Shown here piece by piece: positions 17,769 to 26,854 of a stretch of DNA of 64,000 nt (within the stretch, counting starts at the first letter, position 1; each line of letters begins with the position of its first letter). The notes below the pieces were generated by a model that ran no database searches, was not told the origin of the DNA, and saw nothing but the letters and a program-made list of their open reading frames with translations. Source of the DNA: Hespellia sp. (lineage in GTDB: Bacteria; Bacillota; Clostridia; Lachnospirales; Lachnospiraceae); contig JAQVCP010000002.1 of assembly GCA_028689735.1 (NCBI GenBank), positions 62,001-126,000 of the forward strand. The letters are read 5' to 3'. The translations under genes and the position numbers were made by a program.

Positions 17769-17798
17769 ATTATATCATATGTTTAGACAAAAAAACAA
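17769..17798 (-). promoter_or_regulatory. promoter of the S1-domain gene
   Basis: On the minus strand TTGTTT (17798-17793) and TATAAT (17774-17769) are 18 bp apart, placing transcription start near 17762. This supports the start codon at 17701. Confidence 0.55.
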
Positions 17799-17879
17799 CT
17801 AATCCGAAAAATTGTATTGGCTATTTCGCAAAAAAATGGTAATCTAATGGTATTAGAATTGGAAAAGGGAAGTAAGATT

Positions 17880-19529
17880 ATGGAAAAATTTGAAAAAAGA
17901 AAAGTATATGTAGTCGGTCATAAAAATCCGGATACGGATTCAATCTGCTCAGCGATTGCATATGCCAATTTGAAATGCATTTTGACGGGAGATAATTATA
18001 CGCCAAGAAGAGCAGGCCAGCTGAATGAAGAGACACAGTACGTGCTGGACCGTTTTGGAGTGGAAGCTCCGGCACTGCTTCAGGATCTTCGTCTTCAGGT
18101 GAAGAACGTCGATCTCCACGAAGTGGAAGGACAAAAGGGCAGTGATTCAATAAAGCATGCATGGGCGAAGATGAAAAGCATCAATGTCAATACACTTCCG
18201 GTTCTGCGTGATCTGAAGCTGGAAGGATTGATTACGGTTGGTGACATCGCTCAGTCTTATATGAATGTGTATGACAGCAGAATCCTTTGTACAGCAAGGA
18301 CACAGTACCGCAATATCTTAAGTACGATTGATGGTACCATGGTAACTGGTAATCCACATGGCTATCTGCTGAATGGTAAGGTTGGCATTGCGGCTTCCAG
18401 CAGACAGCTGATGGCTGATTTTATTGAAGAGGATGATCTGGCAATCCTCGGGAACCGTGAGGAGGCGCAGGAGCTTGCAATTGATCTGAATGTAAGCTGC
18501 ATGGTAATCTGCCAGAGCAATAAAGTGTCTGATGAGATTATCAAGAAGGCAGAAGAGAAGGAAATTGTAATTATCAGCACGCCGCTGGATACATTTACTG
18601 TGGCAAGATTGATCAATCAGAGTATCCCGATTAAGCATTTTATGACAAAAGACCATATTGTTACATTTAAAATGAATGAGTATGTGGATGATGTCAAGGA
18701 GATTATGACAAAGCATAAGTTCCGTGATTTCCCGATTGTGGATAATGATGGTAACTTTCTGGGATTCATTTCCAGACGTCGTTTGCTGAAAGCACATAAA
18801 AAAGAAGTCATACTGGTAGATCACAATGAGAAGAACCAGGCGGTTGACGGAATCGATGAGGCAGATGTTCTCGAGATTATCGACCATCACAGAATCAGCA
18901 GCATCGAGACGATGGGGCCTGTGTTCTTCCGCAACCAGCCGGTGGGATGTACCGCAACGATTATTTTCCAGATGTACCAGGAAAATGCAGTTGAGATTTC
19001 TGAGACGATGGCAGGGCTGATGTGTTCAGCAATCCTGTCGGATACATTGATGTTCCGCTCTCCAACTTGTACACCATTAGATGAACAGACGGCACGAAAG
19101 CTGGCAAAAATTGCTGGAATTGATGTGGAAGAATTTTCCAAGGAGATGTTTAATGCGGGAAGCAACCTCAAAGGAAAGACACCGAAGGAAATCTGTTTCC
19201 TTGACTTCAAGCAGTTTACGGTGAATGATATCGTGCTTGGTGTTGGACAGGTGAATTCCATGAATGAGGAAGAATTGGAGAATATCAAAGAGCAAGTGTC
19301 TCCATATCTGGAAGTGGCACGACAAGAGCACGGTCTTGATATGATTTTCTTTATGCTTACAAACATTATTACAGAGTCTTCAGAACTTCTCTGCTGTGGG
19401 GAAAATGCAAGGGAAGAGATTATCAATGCTTATGATCTGGCAGAAGACACCGAGGAGATTATGCTGCAAGGCGTAGTATCCCGTAAAAAGCAGCTGGTTC
19501 CAACCATTGTTGGAGCACTTCAGCAGTAA
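17880..19529 (+). CDS. manganese-dependent inorganic pyrophosphatase with CBS and DRTGG domains
   Basis: Family II pyrophosphatase of the nucleotide-regulated clostridial type, hydrolysing pyrophosphate to phosphate. The N-terminal DHH part has VVGHKNPDTDSICSAIAYA (residues about 11-29). A first CBS motif, a DRTGG domain and a second CBS motif (about 75-310) are inserted and bind adenine nucleotides. The DHH part resumes with IIDHHRISS near 333 and ends with DHHA2. RBS AAGGGAAG and the conserved N-terminus favour the ATG at 17880 (549 residues) over in-frame starts at 17817 or 17847. It is monocistronic or followed by the flavin reductase after 82 bp. Confidence 0.93.
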   Translation: MEKFEKRKVYVVGHKNPDTDSICSAIAYANLKCILTGDNYTPRRAGQLNEETQYVLDRFGVEAPALLQDLRLQVKNVDLHEVEGQKGSDSIKHAWAKMKSINVNTLPVLRDLKLEGLITVGDIAQSYMNVYDSRILCTARTQYRNILSTIDGTMVTGNPHGYLLNGKVGIAASSRQLMADFIEEDDLAILGNREEAQELAIDLNVSCMVICQSNKVSDEIIKKAEEKEIVIISTPLDTFTVARLINQSIPIKHFMTKDHIVTFKMNEYVDDVKEIMTKHKFRDFPIVDNDGNFLGFISRRRLLKAHKKEVILVDHNEKNQAVDGIDEADVLEIIDHHRISSIETMGPVFFRNQPVGCTATIIFQMYQENAVEISETMAGLMCSAILSDTLMFRSPTCTPLDEQTARKLAKIAGIDVEEFSKEMFNAGSNLKGKTPKEICFLDFKQFTVNDIVLGVGQVNSMNEEELENIKEQVSPYLEVARQEHGLDMIFFMLTNIITESSELLCCGENAREEIINAYDLAEDTEEIMLQGVVSRKKQLVPTIVGALQQ

Positions 19530-19611
19530 AGAGAATAGCATAGAAACTGCTGAATGATTATGAGAAAGCAGCAAAGCGGATTTCGAGTATCTGCTTGAAA
19601 AAGGAGAAAGA

Positions 19612-20178
19612 ATGGGAAAGCAAGTTTGGAAACCTGGCAATATGCTCTATCCACTGCCGGCAGTTATGGTCAGTGTGGGAGACAAAAAAGGAAATACCAA
19701 TATATTTACAGTTGCATGGACCGGAACGGTCTGCACAGATCCGGCGATGCTCTATATTTCAGTGAGACCGGAGCGCTATTCTTACGGAATGATAAAAGAA
19801 ACCGGTGAATTTGTTGTAAATCTTACAACTGAGGATTTGGCACGTGCGACAGATTTTTGCGGCGTCCGCTCCGGACGTGATCTTGATAAATGGAAAGAGA
19901 TGAATCTGACACCGGGAAGGGCGGACAAGCTGAGCTATGCGCCGATTATCGAAGAAAGTCCGGTCAATATCGAGTGTGAGGTTGTGGAAGTGAAGGAGCT
20001 TGGTACACATCACATGTTTCTTGCGAAGGTCGTGGCTGTCCAGATCAGTGAAGAGTATCTGAATGAGAGCAATAAGTTTGAATTGAATGCTACAGGTCTT
20101 CTGGCTTATTCCCATGGAGAGTATCTGGGACTTGGAAAAAGTGTCGGGACTTTTGGGTATAGTGTCCGGAAGAAGTAA
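19612..20178 (+). CDS. flavin reductase family protein (FMN-binding split barrel)
   Basis: A 188-residue protein of the flavoredoxin/flavin-reductase-like family. The N-terminal PLPAVMVSVGDKKGNTNIFT and VAWTGTVCTDPAMLYISVRP, followed by RYSYGMIKETGEFVVNL and FCGVRSGRDLDKW, are typical FMN-contacting segments. The ATG at 19612 follows GGAGAAAG. It probably shuttles electrons using FMN; the partner is unknown. A strong terminator follows. Confidence 0.9.
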   Translation: MGKQVWKPGNMLYPLPAVMVSVGDKKGNTNIFTVAWTGTVCTDPAMLYISVRPERYSYGMIKETGEFVVNLTTEDLARATDFCGVRSGRDLDKWKEMNLTPGRADKLSYAPIIEESPVNIECEVVEVKELGTHHMFLAKVVAVQISEEYLNESNKFELNATGLLAYSHGEYLGLGKSVGTFGYSVRKK

Positions 20179-20194
20179 GTGAGGTTAGCAGTTG

Positions 20195-20242
20195 AAAAAG
20201 TGAGATTTAACAAGATGTTCTTTTTGTTAAATCTCACTTTTT
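20195..20242. terminator. bidirectional terminator between flavin reductase and galK
   Basis: A 19-bp perfect stem: the arm at 20195-20213 (beginning AAAAAGTGAGATTTAACAA) pairs with 20224-20242 around a 10-nt loop. A/T runs on both sides suit both convergent genes. Confidence 0.92.
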
Positions 20243-20314
20243 TATTTACTGGTTCTTGATGAAATATGTTCGAAGGGAGATGCGCTGCCGCAAGAGAAGG
20301 TACACGGTCCCCTA

Positions 20315-21484
20315 TTACTTCAATTTCCGCGCCCCATCCCCGATGTCTACGGTGTAAAATTCCGCTTCGTGTCCGACCTTTTCAAGATACTGCTCACCAA
20401 TGGTTTTAATGAAGGCATCGACTGCATCATTTTTTACGATGCTGACAGTGCATCCACCAAATCCACCTCCGGTGATGCGGGAGCCAATGACTCCAGGGAT
20501 GGCCCATGCAAGATCGACAAGGATATCGATTTCTTCACAGGATACTTCGTAATCATCCCGCAAGGAAATGTGGGACTGGTTCATCAGTTCACCGAAGCGG
20601 GTGATATTATTGGCTCTCAGAGCGGCAACGGCCTCGATTGTACGCTGATTTTCAGCCACAGCATGTCTGGCACGACGGATTTCCACTTCGTCACCGATGA
20701 CATCCTTCAGTTCTTCAAACTGCTCGACAGTCAGATCGCCAAGGGTTTGTATATCTGCTTTTGTCTGAAGCTTTTTCAGAGCATCAGAAGATTCCTGGCG
20801 GCGTTCATTGTACTTGGAGTCAACCAGACTGTGCTTTACCTTACTGTTGGTGATGATAATCTTTGCATCTTCAAGCTGAACCGGTGCATATTCAAAATTC
20901 AGTGTGCTGGTGTCTAAGAAGATCGCATTGTCTTTTTTGCCCATGGCAACAGCAAATTGGTCCATGATACCACAGTTCATGGAATTGAAATTGTTCTCGG
21001 AAAATTGTCCAATCAGTGCAAGATCAACCATCGACAAATTGTCAAATCCATACAGATCTTTTAAAATCAGGCCAGTCAGCACTTCAAGTGAAGCAGAAGA
21101 GGAGAGCCCGGAACCATTGGGAATATTGCCCCAGATAAGCAGGTCCAATCCGGTATCCAGTTTGTAGCCCTTCTGATCAAAGGCCCAGATGACACCCAGC
21201 GGGTAATTGGCCCAGTTCAGTTCTTCATCATAAACCAGACTCTCTAAAGAAGCTTCTTTGACGCCTGCTTTTGTAAGGTTCAGGGAATAAAAGCACAGCT
21301 TGTTGTCGGTTCTTTTTCTTACTACGCCATATGTGCCAAGTGTCAGCGCGCAGGGAAATACATGACCTCCATTATAATCGGTGTGCTCCCCAATCAGGTT
21401 GACACGTCCCGGTGAAAAATAAATGTCTGCTCTGCTGGAATTGCCAAATAATTCTTCGAATTTTGCAAATAATTTGTCTCGCAT
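20315..21484 (-). CDS. galK: galactokinase
   Basis: Phosphorylates galactose at C1 (Leloir pathway). GHMP kinase landmarks: the galactokinase signature GRVNLIGEHTDYNGGHVFP near residue 30, the phosphate-binding loop GSGLSSSASLEV near 125, GIMDQFAVAMGK, and the C-terminal ITGGGFGGCTVSIV. The ATG at 21484 with GAGAGG 6 bp upstream gives 389 residues. An in-frame start 27 bp upstream at 21511 lacks a good ribosome site. No galE or galT is adjacent. Confidence 0.95.
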   Translation of the reverse strand: MRDKLFAKFEELFGNSSRADIYFSPGRVNLIGEHTDYNGGHVFPCALTLGTYGVVRKRTDNKLCFYSLNLTKAGVKEASLESLVYDEELNWANYPLGVIWAFDQKGYKLDTGLDLLIWGNIPNGSGLSSSASLEVLTGLILKDLYGFDNLSMVDLALIGQFSENNFNSMNCGIMDQFAVAMGKKDNAIFLDTSTLNFEYAPVQLEDAKIIITNSKVKHSLVDSKYNERRQESSDALKKLQTKADIQTLGDLTVEQFEELKDVIGDEVEIRRARHAVAENQRTIEAVAALRANNITRFGELMNQSHISLRDDYEVSCEEIDILVDLAWAIPGVIGSRITGGGFGGCTVSIVKNDAVDAFIKTIGEQYLEKVGHEAEFYTVDIGDGARKLK

Positions 21485-21527
21485 TGAAATCCTCTCTTTC
21501 TCTATTGTCACATTGTCTTCTGATTAT

Positions 21528-21556
21528 ATTGTATAATGCTATTATAAAATGTACAA
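21528..21556 (-). promoter_or_regulatory. galK promoter
   Basis: On the minus strand TTGTAC (21556-21551) and TACAAT (21533-21528) are 17 bp apart, just upstream of galK. Confidence 0.6.
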
Positions 21557-21574
21557 GGAGAAGTACAATAGAAA

Positions 21575-21612
21575 ATAGGTGTTGTAACATGTAAAAATGT
21601 TGCAACACCTAT
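21575..21612 (-). terminator. rho-independent terminator of the MATE transporter gene
   Basis: A 16-bp inverted repeat with one mismatch (21575-21590 and 21597-21612) around a 6-nt loop. On the minus strand it is followed by ATTTTC, and it lies between the MATE stop and the galK promoter. Confidence 0.75.
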
Positions 21613-21640
21613 TCGGAGTAAATAGCGTTAATCCCATCTG

Positions 21641-23017
21641 CTATATTTGCTCAACCTCTTTAATTGGTTTTATTTTCAGACGGTTGATCCGTTTGAAAAG
21701 CAGTGATGAGAGCAAAACAGATACGATTTCTGCAATCGGGATTGCCCACCATATCATGTGGAGTCCGAAGACGGTGGCGAAGATATAAGCAACCGGAAGA
21801 ATAACCAGGAGCTGTCTTGCAACAGATACAATCAGACTGTAGACTCCATTTCCAAGGGCCTGGAAGACGGAACCGATGATGATACAGTAGCCGGCAAAGA
21901 TAAAGCTCAGGCTGATGATCCGAAGTGCGGGAACCCCGATTTCCAGCATGTTGTCGGATGCGTCAAAGAGTCTTAGCAGTGCAAAAGGGCATATCTGGAA
22001 AATGAGCAGGCCAATCAGCATGATTCCCACGGCAATAATGACACTCAGCCGGATGGTATCGGTGATCCGCTTCTTATGTCCGGCACCAAAGTTGTAGGCG
22101 ATGATGGGAATCATCCCGTTATTCAGACCGAAGACCGGCATGAAGACGAAGCTCTGGAGCTTGAAATACACACCGAATACAGCAGCCGCGGTGGAAGAGA
22201 ACAGGAGCAGAATCTTGTTCATTCCAAACACCATTACTGAACCGATGGACTGCATAATGATGGAAGGAATACCTATCTCATAAATCTCGGCAATGATATG
22301 CGGGTTTGGTCGAAACCCACGCATGCGGATATCCAGTTCCTTGTTCTTTGCATGATTAAAGTAGATGGACAGGAAAAGCGCAATGAGCTGTCCGATAATT
22401 GTGGCAACAGCGGCTCCTATGACTTCCAGTCTCGGAAATCCGAATAATCCGAAGATCAGGATTGGATCCAGAATGATGTTCGTGATGGCGCCAAGTCCCT
22501 GGGTAATCATGTTGTAAAATGTTTTTCCGGTGGACTGCATCAGTCGCTCAAAGGTAATCTGCATAAAGATTCCAATGGAGGCAACACTGATAATCCGCAT
22601 ATACTGTGTTCCATAATTGACGATGACTGGGTTATCTGTCTGAAAGGTAAAAAATACATGAGCGAGACTTCCACCGACAATGGCAACAATAAGAAAGCTT
22701 ATCATTGCAAGAAAGATTCCATTTCTGGCAACTTGGTTGGCCTTTTCAAATTCTTTTTGTCCCAGATAGCGGGAAGTCAGTGCATTGATTCCAACTCCGG
22801 TTCCGGCAGCAATGGCAATCAGAAGTGTCTGAACCGGAAAGGCAAGTGACACCGCGGTCAGAGCATCTTCACTGATCTGTGCGACGAAAACGCTGTCAAC
22901 TACATTATAGAGTGCTTGAACCAGCATAGAGATCATCATAGGCAGTGACATCGATATCAGCAGCTTGGGGACGGGCAGAATACCCATCTTATTTTCTTGT
23001 TGTGTTCTTTGTTCCAT
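21641..23017 (-). CDS. MATE family efflux transporter
   Basis: A 458-residue membrane protein with twelve predicted spans in two homologous halves, exporting organic cations or drugs with Na+ or H+. MatE landmarks include SLPMMISMLVQALYNVVDSV, FVAQISEDALTAVSLAFPVQ and GVGINALTSRYLGQKE. Of three in-frame starts, the ATG at 23017 has AGGAGG with proper spacing; the one at 23023 is too close to it and the start at 23137 lies upstream of the promoter. The substrate is unknown. Confidence 0.92.
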   Translation of the reverse strand: MEQRTQQENKMGILPVPKLLISMSLPMMISMLVQALYNVVDSVFVAQISEDALTAVSLAFPVQTLLIAIAAGTGVGINALTSRYLGQKEFEKANQVARNGIFLAMISFLIVAIVGGSLAHVFFTFQTDNPVIVNYGTQYMRIISVASIGIFMQITFERLMQSTGKTFYNMITQGLGAITNIILDPILIFGLFGFPRLEVIGAAVATIIGQLIALFLSIYFNHAKNKELDIRMRGFRPNPHIIAEIYEIGIPSIIMQSIGSVMVFGMNKILLLFSSTAAAVFGVYFKLQSFVFMPVFGLNNGMIPIIAYNFGAGHKKRITDTIRLSVIIAVGIMLIGLLIFQICPFALLRLFDASDNMLEIGVPALRIISLSFIFAGYCIIIGSVFQALGNGVYSLIVSVARQLLVILPVAYIFATVFGLHMIWWAIPIAEIVSVLLSSLLFKRINRLKIKPIKEVEQI

Positions 23018-23045
23018 TTTCATTCCTCCTATAGACATAGGCAGT

Positions 23046-23074
23046 ATTATAGCATTTCTCTCTATATATAACAA
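23046..23074 (-). promoter_or_regulatory. MATE gene promoter
   Basis: On the minus strand TTGTTA (23074-23069) and TATAAT (23051-23046) are 17 bp apart, about 30 bp ahead of the start codon. Confidence 0.65.
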
Positions 23075-23262
23075 GACAACAATATGCAGGAAGCATGGAG
23101 TTGGGATATGAGCTGAAACATCGGGTCTGATACCCATTATTTTTTGACACCTTTTGGAAAAAGAAATCCGTGACTATGAAGAAAGAAAATGTTATTATCT
23201 TATAGATAGCAGCTTGAAAACAAGACAAAATAAGAAAAATAAAAGAAAATCAGGAGAGAGTT

Positions 23263-23982
23263 ATGATAGATGAATATGTCAGGACAGAGCGCCTTATAGG
23301 TGAGGATGCTATGAATACACTGCGAAATGCTGTGGTGATGGTGTTTGGTGTCGGCGGTGTGGGTTCCCACTGCATTGAGGCGCTGGCAAGAAGCGGAGTG
23401 GGAACATTAATTTTAATTGACAACGATGTGGTGTCGGTCAGCAATATCAACCGTCAGTCCATTGCTTATCACAGTACCGTAGGGCAGTATAAGACCCAGT
23501 TGATGAAGGCACGGATTGCAGATATTAATCCGGATATTCAGGTAATCACGCATGAGATGTTCGTGCTGCCGGATAATGTGGACTGCCTTTTTGAACAGCC
23601 GGTAGACTACATAATCGATGCCATTGATACTGTGACAGCGAAGCTTTGTCTGGTGGAATTGGCGAAGAAACTGGAAATTCCAATCATCAGCTGTATGGGG
23701 ACCGGGAATAAGATCCATCCGGAATTGTTTGAAATTACGGATATCAGCAAGACCAGTGTCTGCCCCTTGTGTAAGGTTATGCGCAGGGAACTGAAGAGTC
23801 GGGGAATCAGCGGACTGAAGGTGCTCTTTTCCAGGGAGAAGCCAATTGATGTCAGCCAGAGAGAGAGCAAGGAACAGGTGGAAGGAAAACGGGCAGTACC
23901 GGGGAGTATTTCATTTACCCCTCCGGTTGCAGGACTGCTGATTGCAGGGGAAGTTATCCGAAATTTGATTCATTGCCCGTAG
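23263..23982 (+). CDS. tcdA: tRNA threonylcarbamoyladenosine dehydratase (TcdA/YgdL)
   Basis: An E1/ThiF-like enzyme that cyclises t6A37 in tRNA to the hydantoin/oxazolone form using ATP. The N-terminal Rossmann loop VFGVGGVGSHCIEALARSGV and IDNDVVSVSNINRQS are diagnostic, and DYIIDAIDTVTAKL and KTSVCPLCKVMRRELKSRG match the YgdL subgroup. The 239-residue length fits. The ATG at 23263 follows CAGGAGAG. It precedes rarA by 99 bp on the same strand. Confidence 0.92.
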   Translation: MIDEYVRTERLIGEDAMNTLRNAVVMVFGVGGVGSHCIEALARSGVGTLILIDNDVVSVSNINRQSIAYHSTVGQYKTQLMKARIADINPDIQVITHEMFVLPDNVDCLFEQPVDYIIDAIDTVTAKLCLVELAKKLEIPIISCMGTGNKIHPELFEITDISKTSVCPLCKVMRRELKSRGISGLKVLFSREKPIDVSQRESKEQVEGKRAVPGSISFTPPVAGLLIAGEVIRNLIHCP

Positions 23983-24081
23983 AAACATCCAATGTGAGTA
24001 TGCATGAGCATACAGAAGCCCAGAGCAGAAGAATAAGATGGAAATCACATTTTCAGCAGAGACAAAGGAAAAGAGGCTATT

Positions 24082-25395
24082 ATGGATTTATTTGATTATG
24101 TAAGAGAAACAAACATGGAGAAGGAAGCGCCGCTTGCGTCCAGACTGCGTCCAACAACATTGGATGAAGTGGTGGGACAACAGCATATTATAGGAAAAGA
24201 CAAGCTGCTGTACCGGGCAATCAAGGCAGACAAGTTAGGTTCCATTATATTTTACGGCCCCCCGGGAACAGGCAAGACGACGCTGGCGAAGGTGATTGCA
24301 AATACAACCAGTGCGGAGTTTCGTCAGATTAATGCAACGGTTGCAGGGAAAAAGGATATGGAGGAAGTCGTGAAGCATGCCAAGGAAATGCTTGGGATGT
24401 ATCAGAAGAAGACGATCCTGTTCGTGGATGAGATTCATCGTTTCAATAAAGGCCAGCAGGATTATCTTCTGCCATTCGTGGAAGACGGCACATTGATTCT
24501 GATTGGTGCGACTACAGAGAATCCTTATTTTGAAGTAAACGGGGCGTTGATCTCGCGGTCCAGCATTTTTGAACTTCAGCCACTGGACAAGGAAGATATC
24601 AAGGTATTGATCAGACGTGCAGTCTATGACGAAAAAGGGATGGCAGCTTTTCACGCGGAGATTGATGAGGAGGCGTTGGAGTTTCTGGCAGATATCGCAG
24701 GCGGAGACGCAAGAAATGCGCTGAATGCAGTGGAACTTGGGATTCTGACAACCGAGCGGAGCGTGGATGGAAAGATTCATATTACACTTCCGGTTGCATC
24801 GGAATGTATCCAGAAAAGAGTAGTGCGCTACGATAAGACCGGGGACAATCATTATGATACCATATCGGCTTTTATAAAGAGCATGAGAGGGTCAGATCCG
24901 GATGCAGCAATCTATTATCTTGCCAAAATGCTTTATGCGGGAGAGGACATCAAGTTCATTGCGCGCAGAATCATGATCTGTGCCTCCGAGGATGTAGGGA
25001 ATGCGGATCCAATGGCACTGACAGTCGCGGTGTCCGCAGCGCAGGCAGTGGAGCGAATCGGGATGCCAGAGTCACAGATTATCCTTTCTCAGGCCGTATC
25101 CTATGTGGCATGCGCACCGAAGAGCAACGCGGCATGCAATGCCATCTTTTCCGCAATGGAAAGTGTGAAGAATAAAAAAACAACCGTGCCTTCGCATTTA
25201 CAGGATGCCCACTATAAAGGGTCTGCAAAGCTTGGACACGGTGTCGGTTATAAGTATGCACATGATTATCCCAATCACTATGTGGATCAGCAGTATCTCC
25301 CGGATGAAATCCTGGGAGAAAAGTTCTACATTCCTACCGAAAATGGATATGAAAAGCAAATTACGGAACATCTGAAAAAAATTACTGGGAACTAA
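24082..25395 (+). CDS. rarA: replication-associated recombination protein RarA (AAA+ ATPase)
   Basis: A 437-residue clamp-loader-like AAA+ ATPase acting at stalled replication forks. Walker A is FYGPPGTGKTTLAKVIANTT near residues 54-70, Walker B is ILFVDEIHRFNKGQQD, the sensor segment is LIGATTENPYFEVNGALISR, and a C-terminal tetramerisation region contains KMLYAGEDIKFIARRIMICA and HYKGSAKLGHGVGYKYAHD. The start at 24082 follows AAAGAGG. Its end overlaps the convergent DUF4364 gene by 4 bp. Confidence 0.95.
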   Translation: MDLFDYVRETNMEKEAPLASRLRPTTLDEVVGQQHIIGKDKLLYRAIKADKLGSIIFYGPPGTGKTTLAKVIANTTSAEFRQINATVAGKKDMEEVVKHAKEMLGMYQKKTILFVDEIHRFNKGQQDYLLPFVEDGTLILIGATTENPYFEVNGALISRSSIFELQPLDKEDIKVLIRRAVYDEKGMAAFHAEIDEEALEFLADIAGGDARNALNAVELGILTTERSVDGKIHITLPVASECIQKRVVRYDKTGDNHYDTISAFIKSMRGSDPDAAIYYLAKMLYAGEDIKFIARRIMICASEDVGNADPMALTVAVSAAQAVERIGMPESQIILSQAVSYVACAPKSNAACNAIFSAMESVKNKKTTVPSHLQDAHYKGSAKLGHGVGYKYAHDYPNHYVDQQYLPDEILGEKFYIPTENGYEKQITEHLKKITGN

Positions 25396-25904
25396 AGAAG
25401 GTTTGTCATAAGAAGTGCGTAAATCTCTTCATTCTTCGTGTTCCAGTTATTCACAATGGCTTCAGCCTCGGTCTGTGTTGGAACAGTCAGTTTCAAGTCG
25501 ATCAGGTTGTAGCCTTTTTCTACAATCTGGCACCGTACTTCATATTCGTGCTTGGTATTCAGATAGAAGTCGGCTTTGACAGCGACTTCTTCCTTCAAAT
25601 CATATTCTTTTTCCCTTAGAAATTTATCAATATCCTGCTGGATGTCCGGGGAAATCTTATTCTGAAAATAAGAGATGGTCTCAGAGCCATTTTCAGTGAG
25701 ATGGTACAGTGTACGGTTATGGGTGTTCTCTACATGGAGCAGACCGGAATCAACCATCTCGGAAATTGCTTTTTGCAGGGTGAAGTAAGTGGTATACCCC
25801 TGGTCCAGAATAAATTCAGATATCTGAGAGGTCGTCAGTGGAAAATCCACCTTTTCCAGCATGTATAGGATAATTAACTTGTATAATGTAAAAGTCTCTG
25901 ACAT
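25392..25904 (-). CDS. DUF4364 family protein
   Basis: A 170-residue protein. The N-terminal third reads as a winged helix (TLYKLIILYMLEKVDFPLTT, SQISEFILDQGYTTYFTLQK), consistent with a PadR/MarR-like DNA-binding fold, which is why this clostridial family is often suspected of being regulatory. Its function is unknown. It is the third gene of a minus-strand group (malic enzyme, radical SAM protein, DUF4364), with only 21 bp after the radical SAM gene. Confidence 0.85.
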   Translation of the reverse strand: MSETFTLYKLIILYMLEKVDFPLTTSQISEFILDQGYTTYFTLQKAISEMVDSGLLHVENTHNRTLYHLTENGSETISYFQNKISPDIQQDIDKFLREKEYDLKEEVAVKADFYLNTKHEYEVRCQIVEKGYNLIDLKLTVPTQTEAEAIVNNWNTKNEEIYALLMTNLL

Positions 25905-25925
25905 TTTGAAACTCCTTCCTGCGCC

Positions 25926-26852
25926 TCAGCGCGATTCGTATTTGGACTGCCAGAGGTCCATCTCTTTCAGACGAGTGGAAATGGCATTGAGTACGGTGCG
26001 CTTCCTGCTGCTCCACTCCGGTGCAATCAACAGATCCTTTGGTCCGTCACCGGTGATACGATGAATGACGATATCTTCCCGGAGATGGGAGATGCAGTCG
26101 CAGACAAGCTCTACATATTCCTGCATAGTAGGAATCCAAAAAGGATCTTTGGAGTAATTTAGAGCAAGATCTGTATCTTTTAGTACATGGAGCATCTGGA
26201 GCTTGATGCCCTGAATATCCCTGTGATTGAGATAGTCGATGGTCTCAAATATCATCTCCCGGGACTCGCCGGGAAGTCCGAGAATCACATGTACGATAAC
26301 GCTGATACCAAGCTTTCTCAAATCAGCCACCGCTTTTTCAAAAACCGGAAGCATGTATCCTCGCCGGATATAGCGTGCGCTCTCTTCATGGATGGTCTGA
26401 AGTCCAAGCTCTACCCAAACAGGTTTGCTCTGGTTCATCTCGTCCAGGAGTGCCAGCACATCATCACCCAGGCAGTCAGGTCTGGTGGCGATGGACAGAA
26501 TCTTCACCTCAGGATCTGCGATGGCATCGCTGTAGACCGCGCGAAGATGTTCTATCGAACCATAGGTATTCGTAAAGGCCTGAAAATATGCGATAAACGA
26601 TGCAATCGGGCGTTTTTGGCGCAGCTGCTGTTTGCCATCCTGGAGCTGCTTTGGTATGGAAAGACTGGCAGAACCGGCAAAATCACCGGAACCGCTGGCA
26701 CTGCAAAAAATACAGCCACCGGTCCCGATGTTTCCATCCCTGTTCGGACAAGTCATACCGCCATTCAAGGTAACTTTATATAATTTTTCACCATAGGTGG
26801 ATTTGCAATAATAATCAAGAGAATAATATCGCTTCTCGCCCCAACGCTTCAT
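25926..26852 (-). CDS. TIGR01212 family radical SAM protein (YhcC-like)
   Basis: A 308-residue radical SAM protein. The cluster-binding cysteines are in the N-terminal TCPNRDGNIGTGGCIFCSASG, the spacing used by this family. Later landmarks are SIATRPDCLGDDVLALLDEM, VELGLQTIHEESARYIRRGY and VHVILGLPGESREMIFETI. Members occur widely and are of unclear role. It starts 2 bp after the malic enzyme stop, so the pair is almost certainly co-transcribed. Confidence 0.9.
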   Translation of the reverse strand: MKRWGEKRYYSLDYYCKSTYGEKLYKVTLNGGMTCPNRDGNIGTGGCIFCSASGSGDFAGSASLSIPKQLQDGKQQLRQKRPIASFIAYFQAFTNTYGSIEHLRAVYSDAIADPEVKILSIATRPDCLGDDVLALLDEMNQSKPVWVELGLQTIHEESARYIRRGYMLPVFEKAVADLRKLGISVIVHVILGLPGESREMIFETIDYLNHRDIQGIKLQMLHVLKDTDLALNYSKDPFWIPTMQEYVELVCDCISHLREDIVIHRITGDGPKDLLIAPEWSSRKRTVLNAISTRLKEMDLWQSKYESR

Positions 26853-26854
26853 AA

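Noticed and set aside
21575..21612. Large palindrome considered as an operator between galK and the MATE gene
   Set aside because: On the minus strand it is followed by T-rich sequence directly after the MATE stop, so a terminator explains it better.
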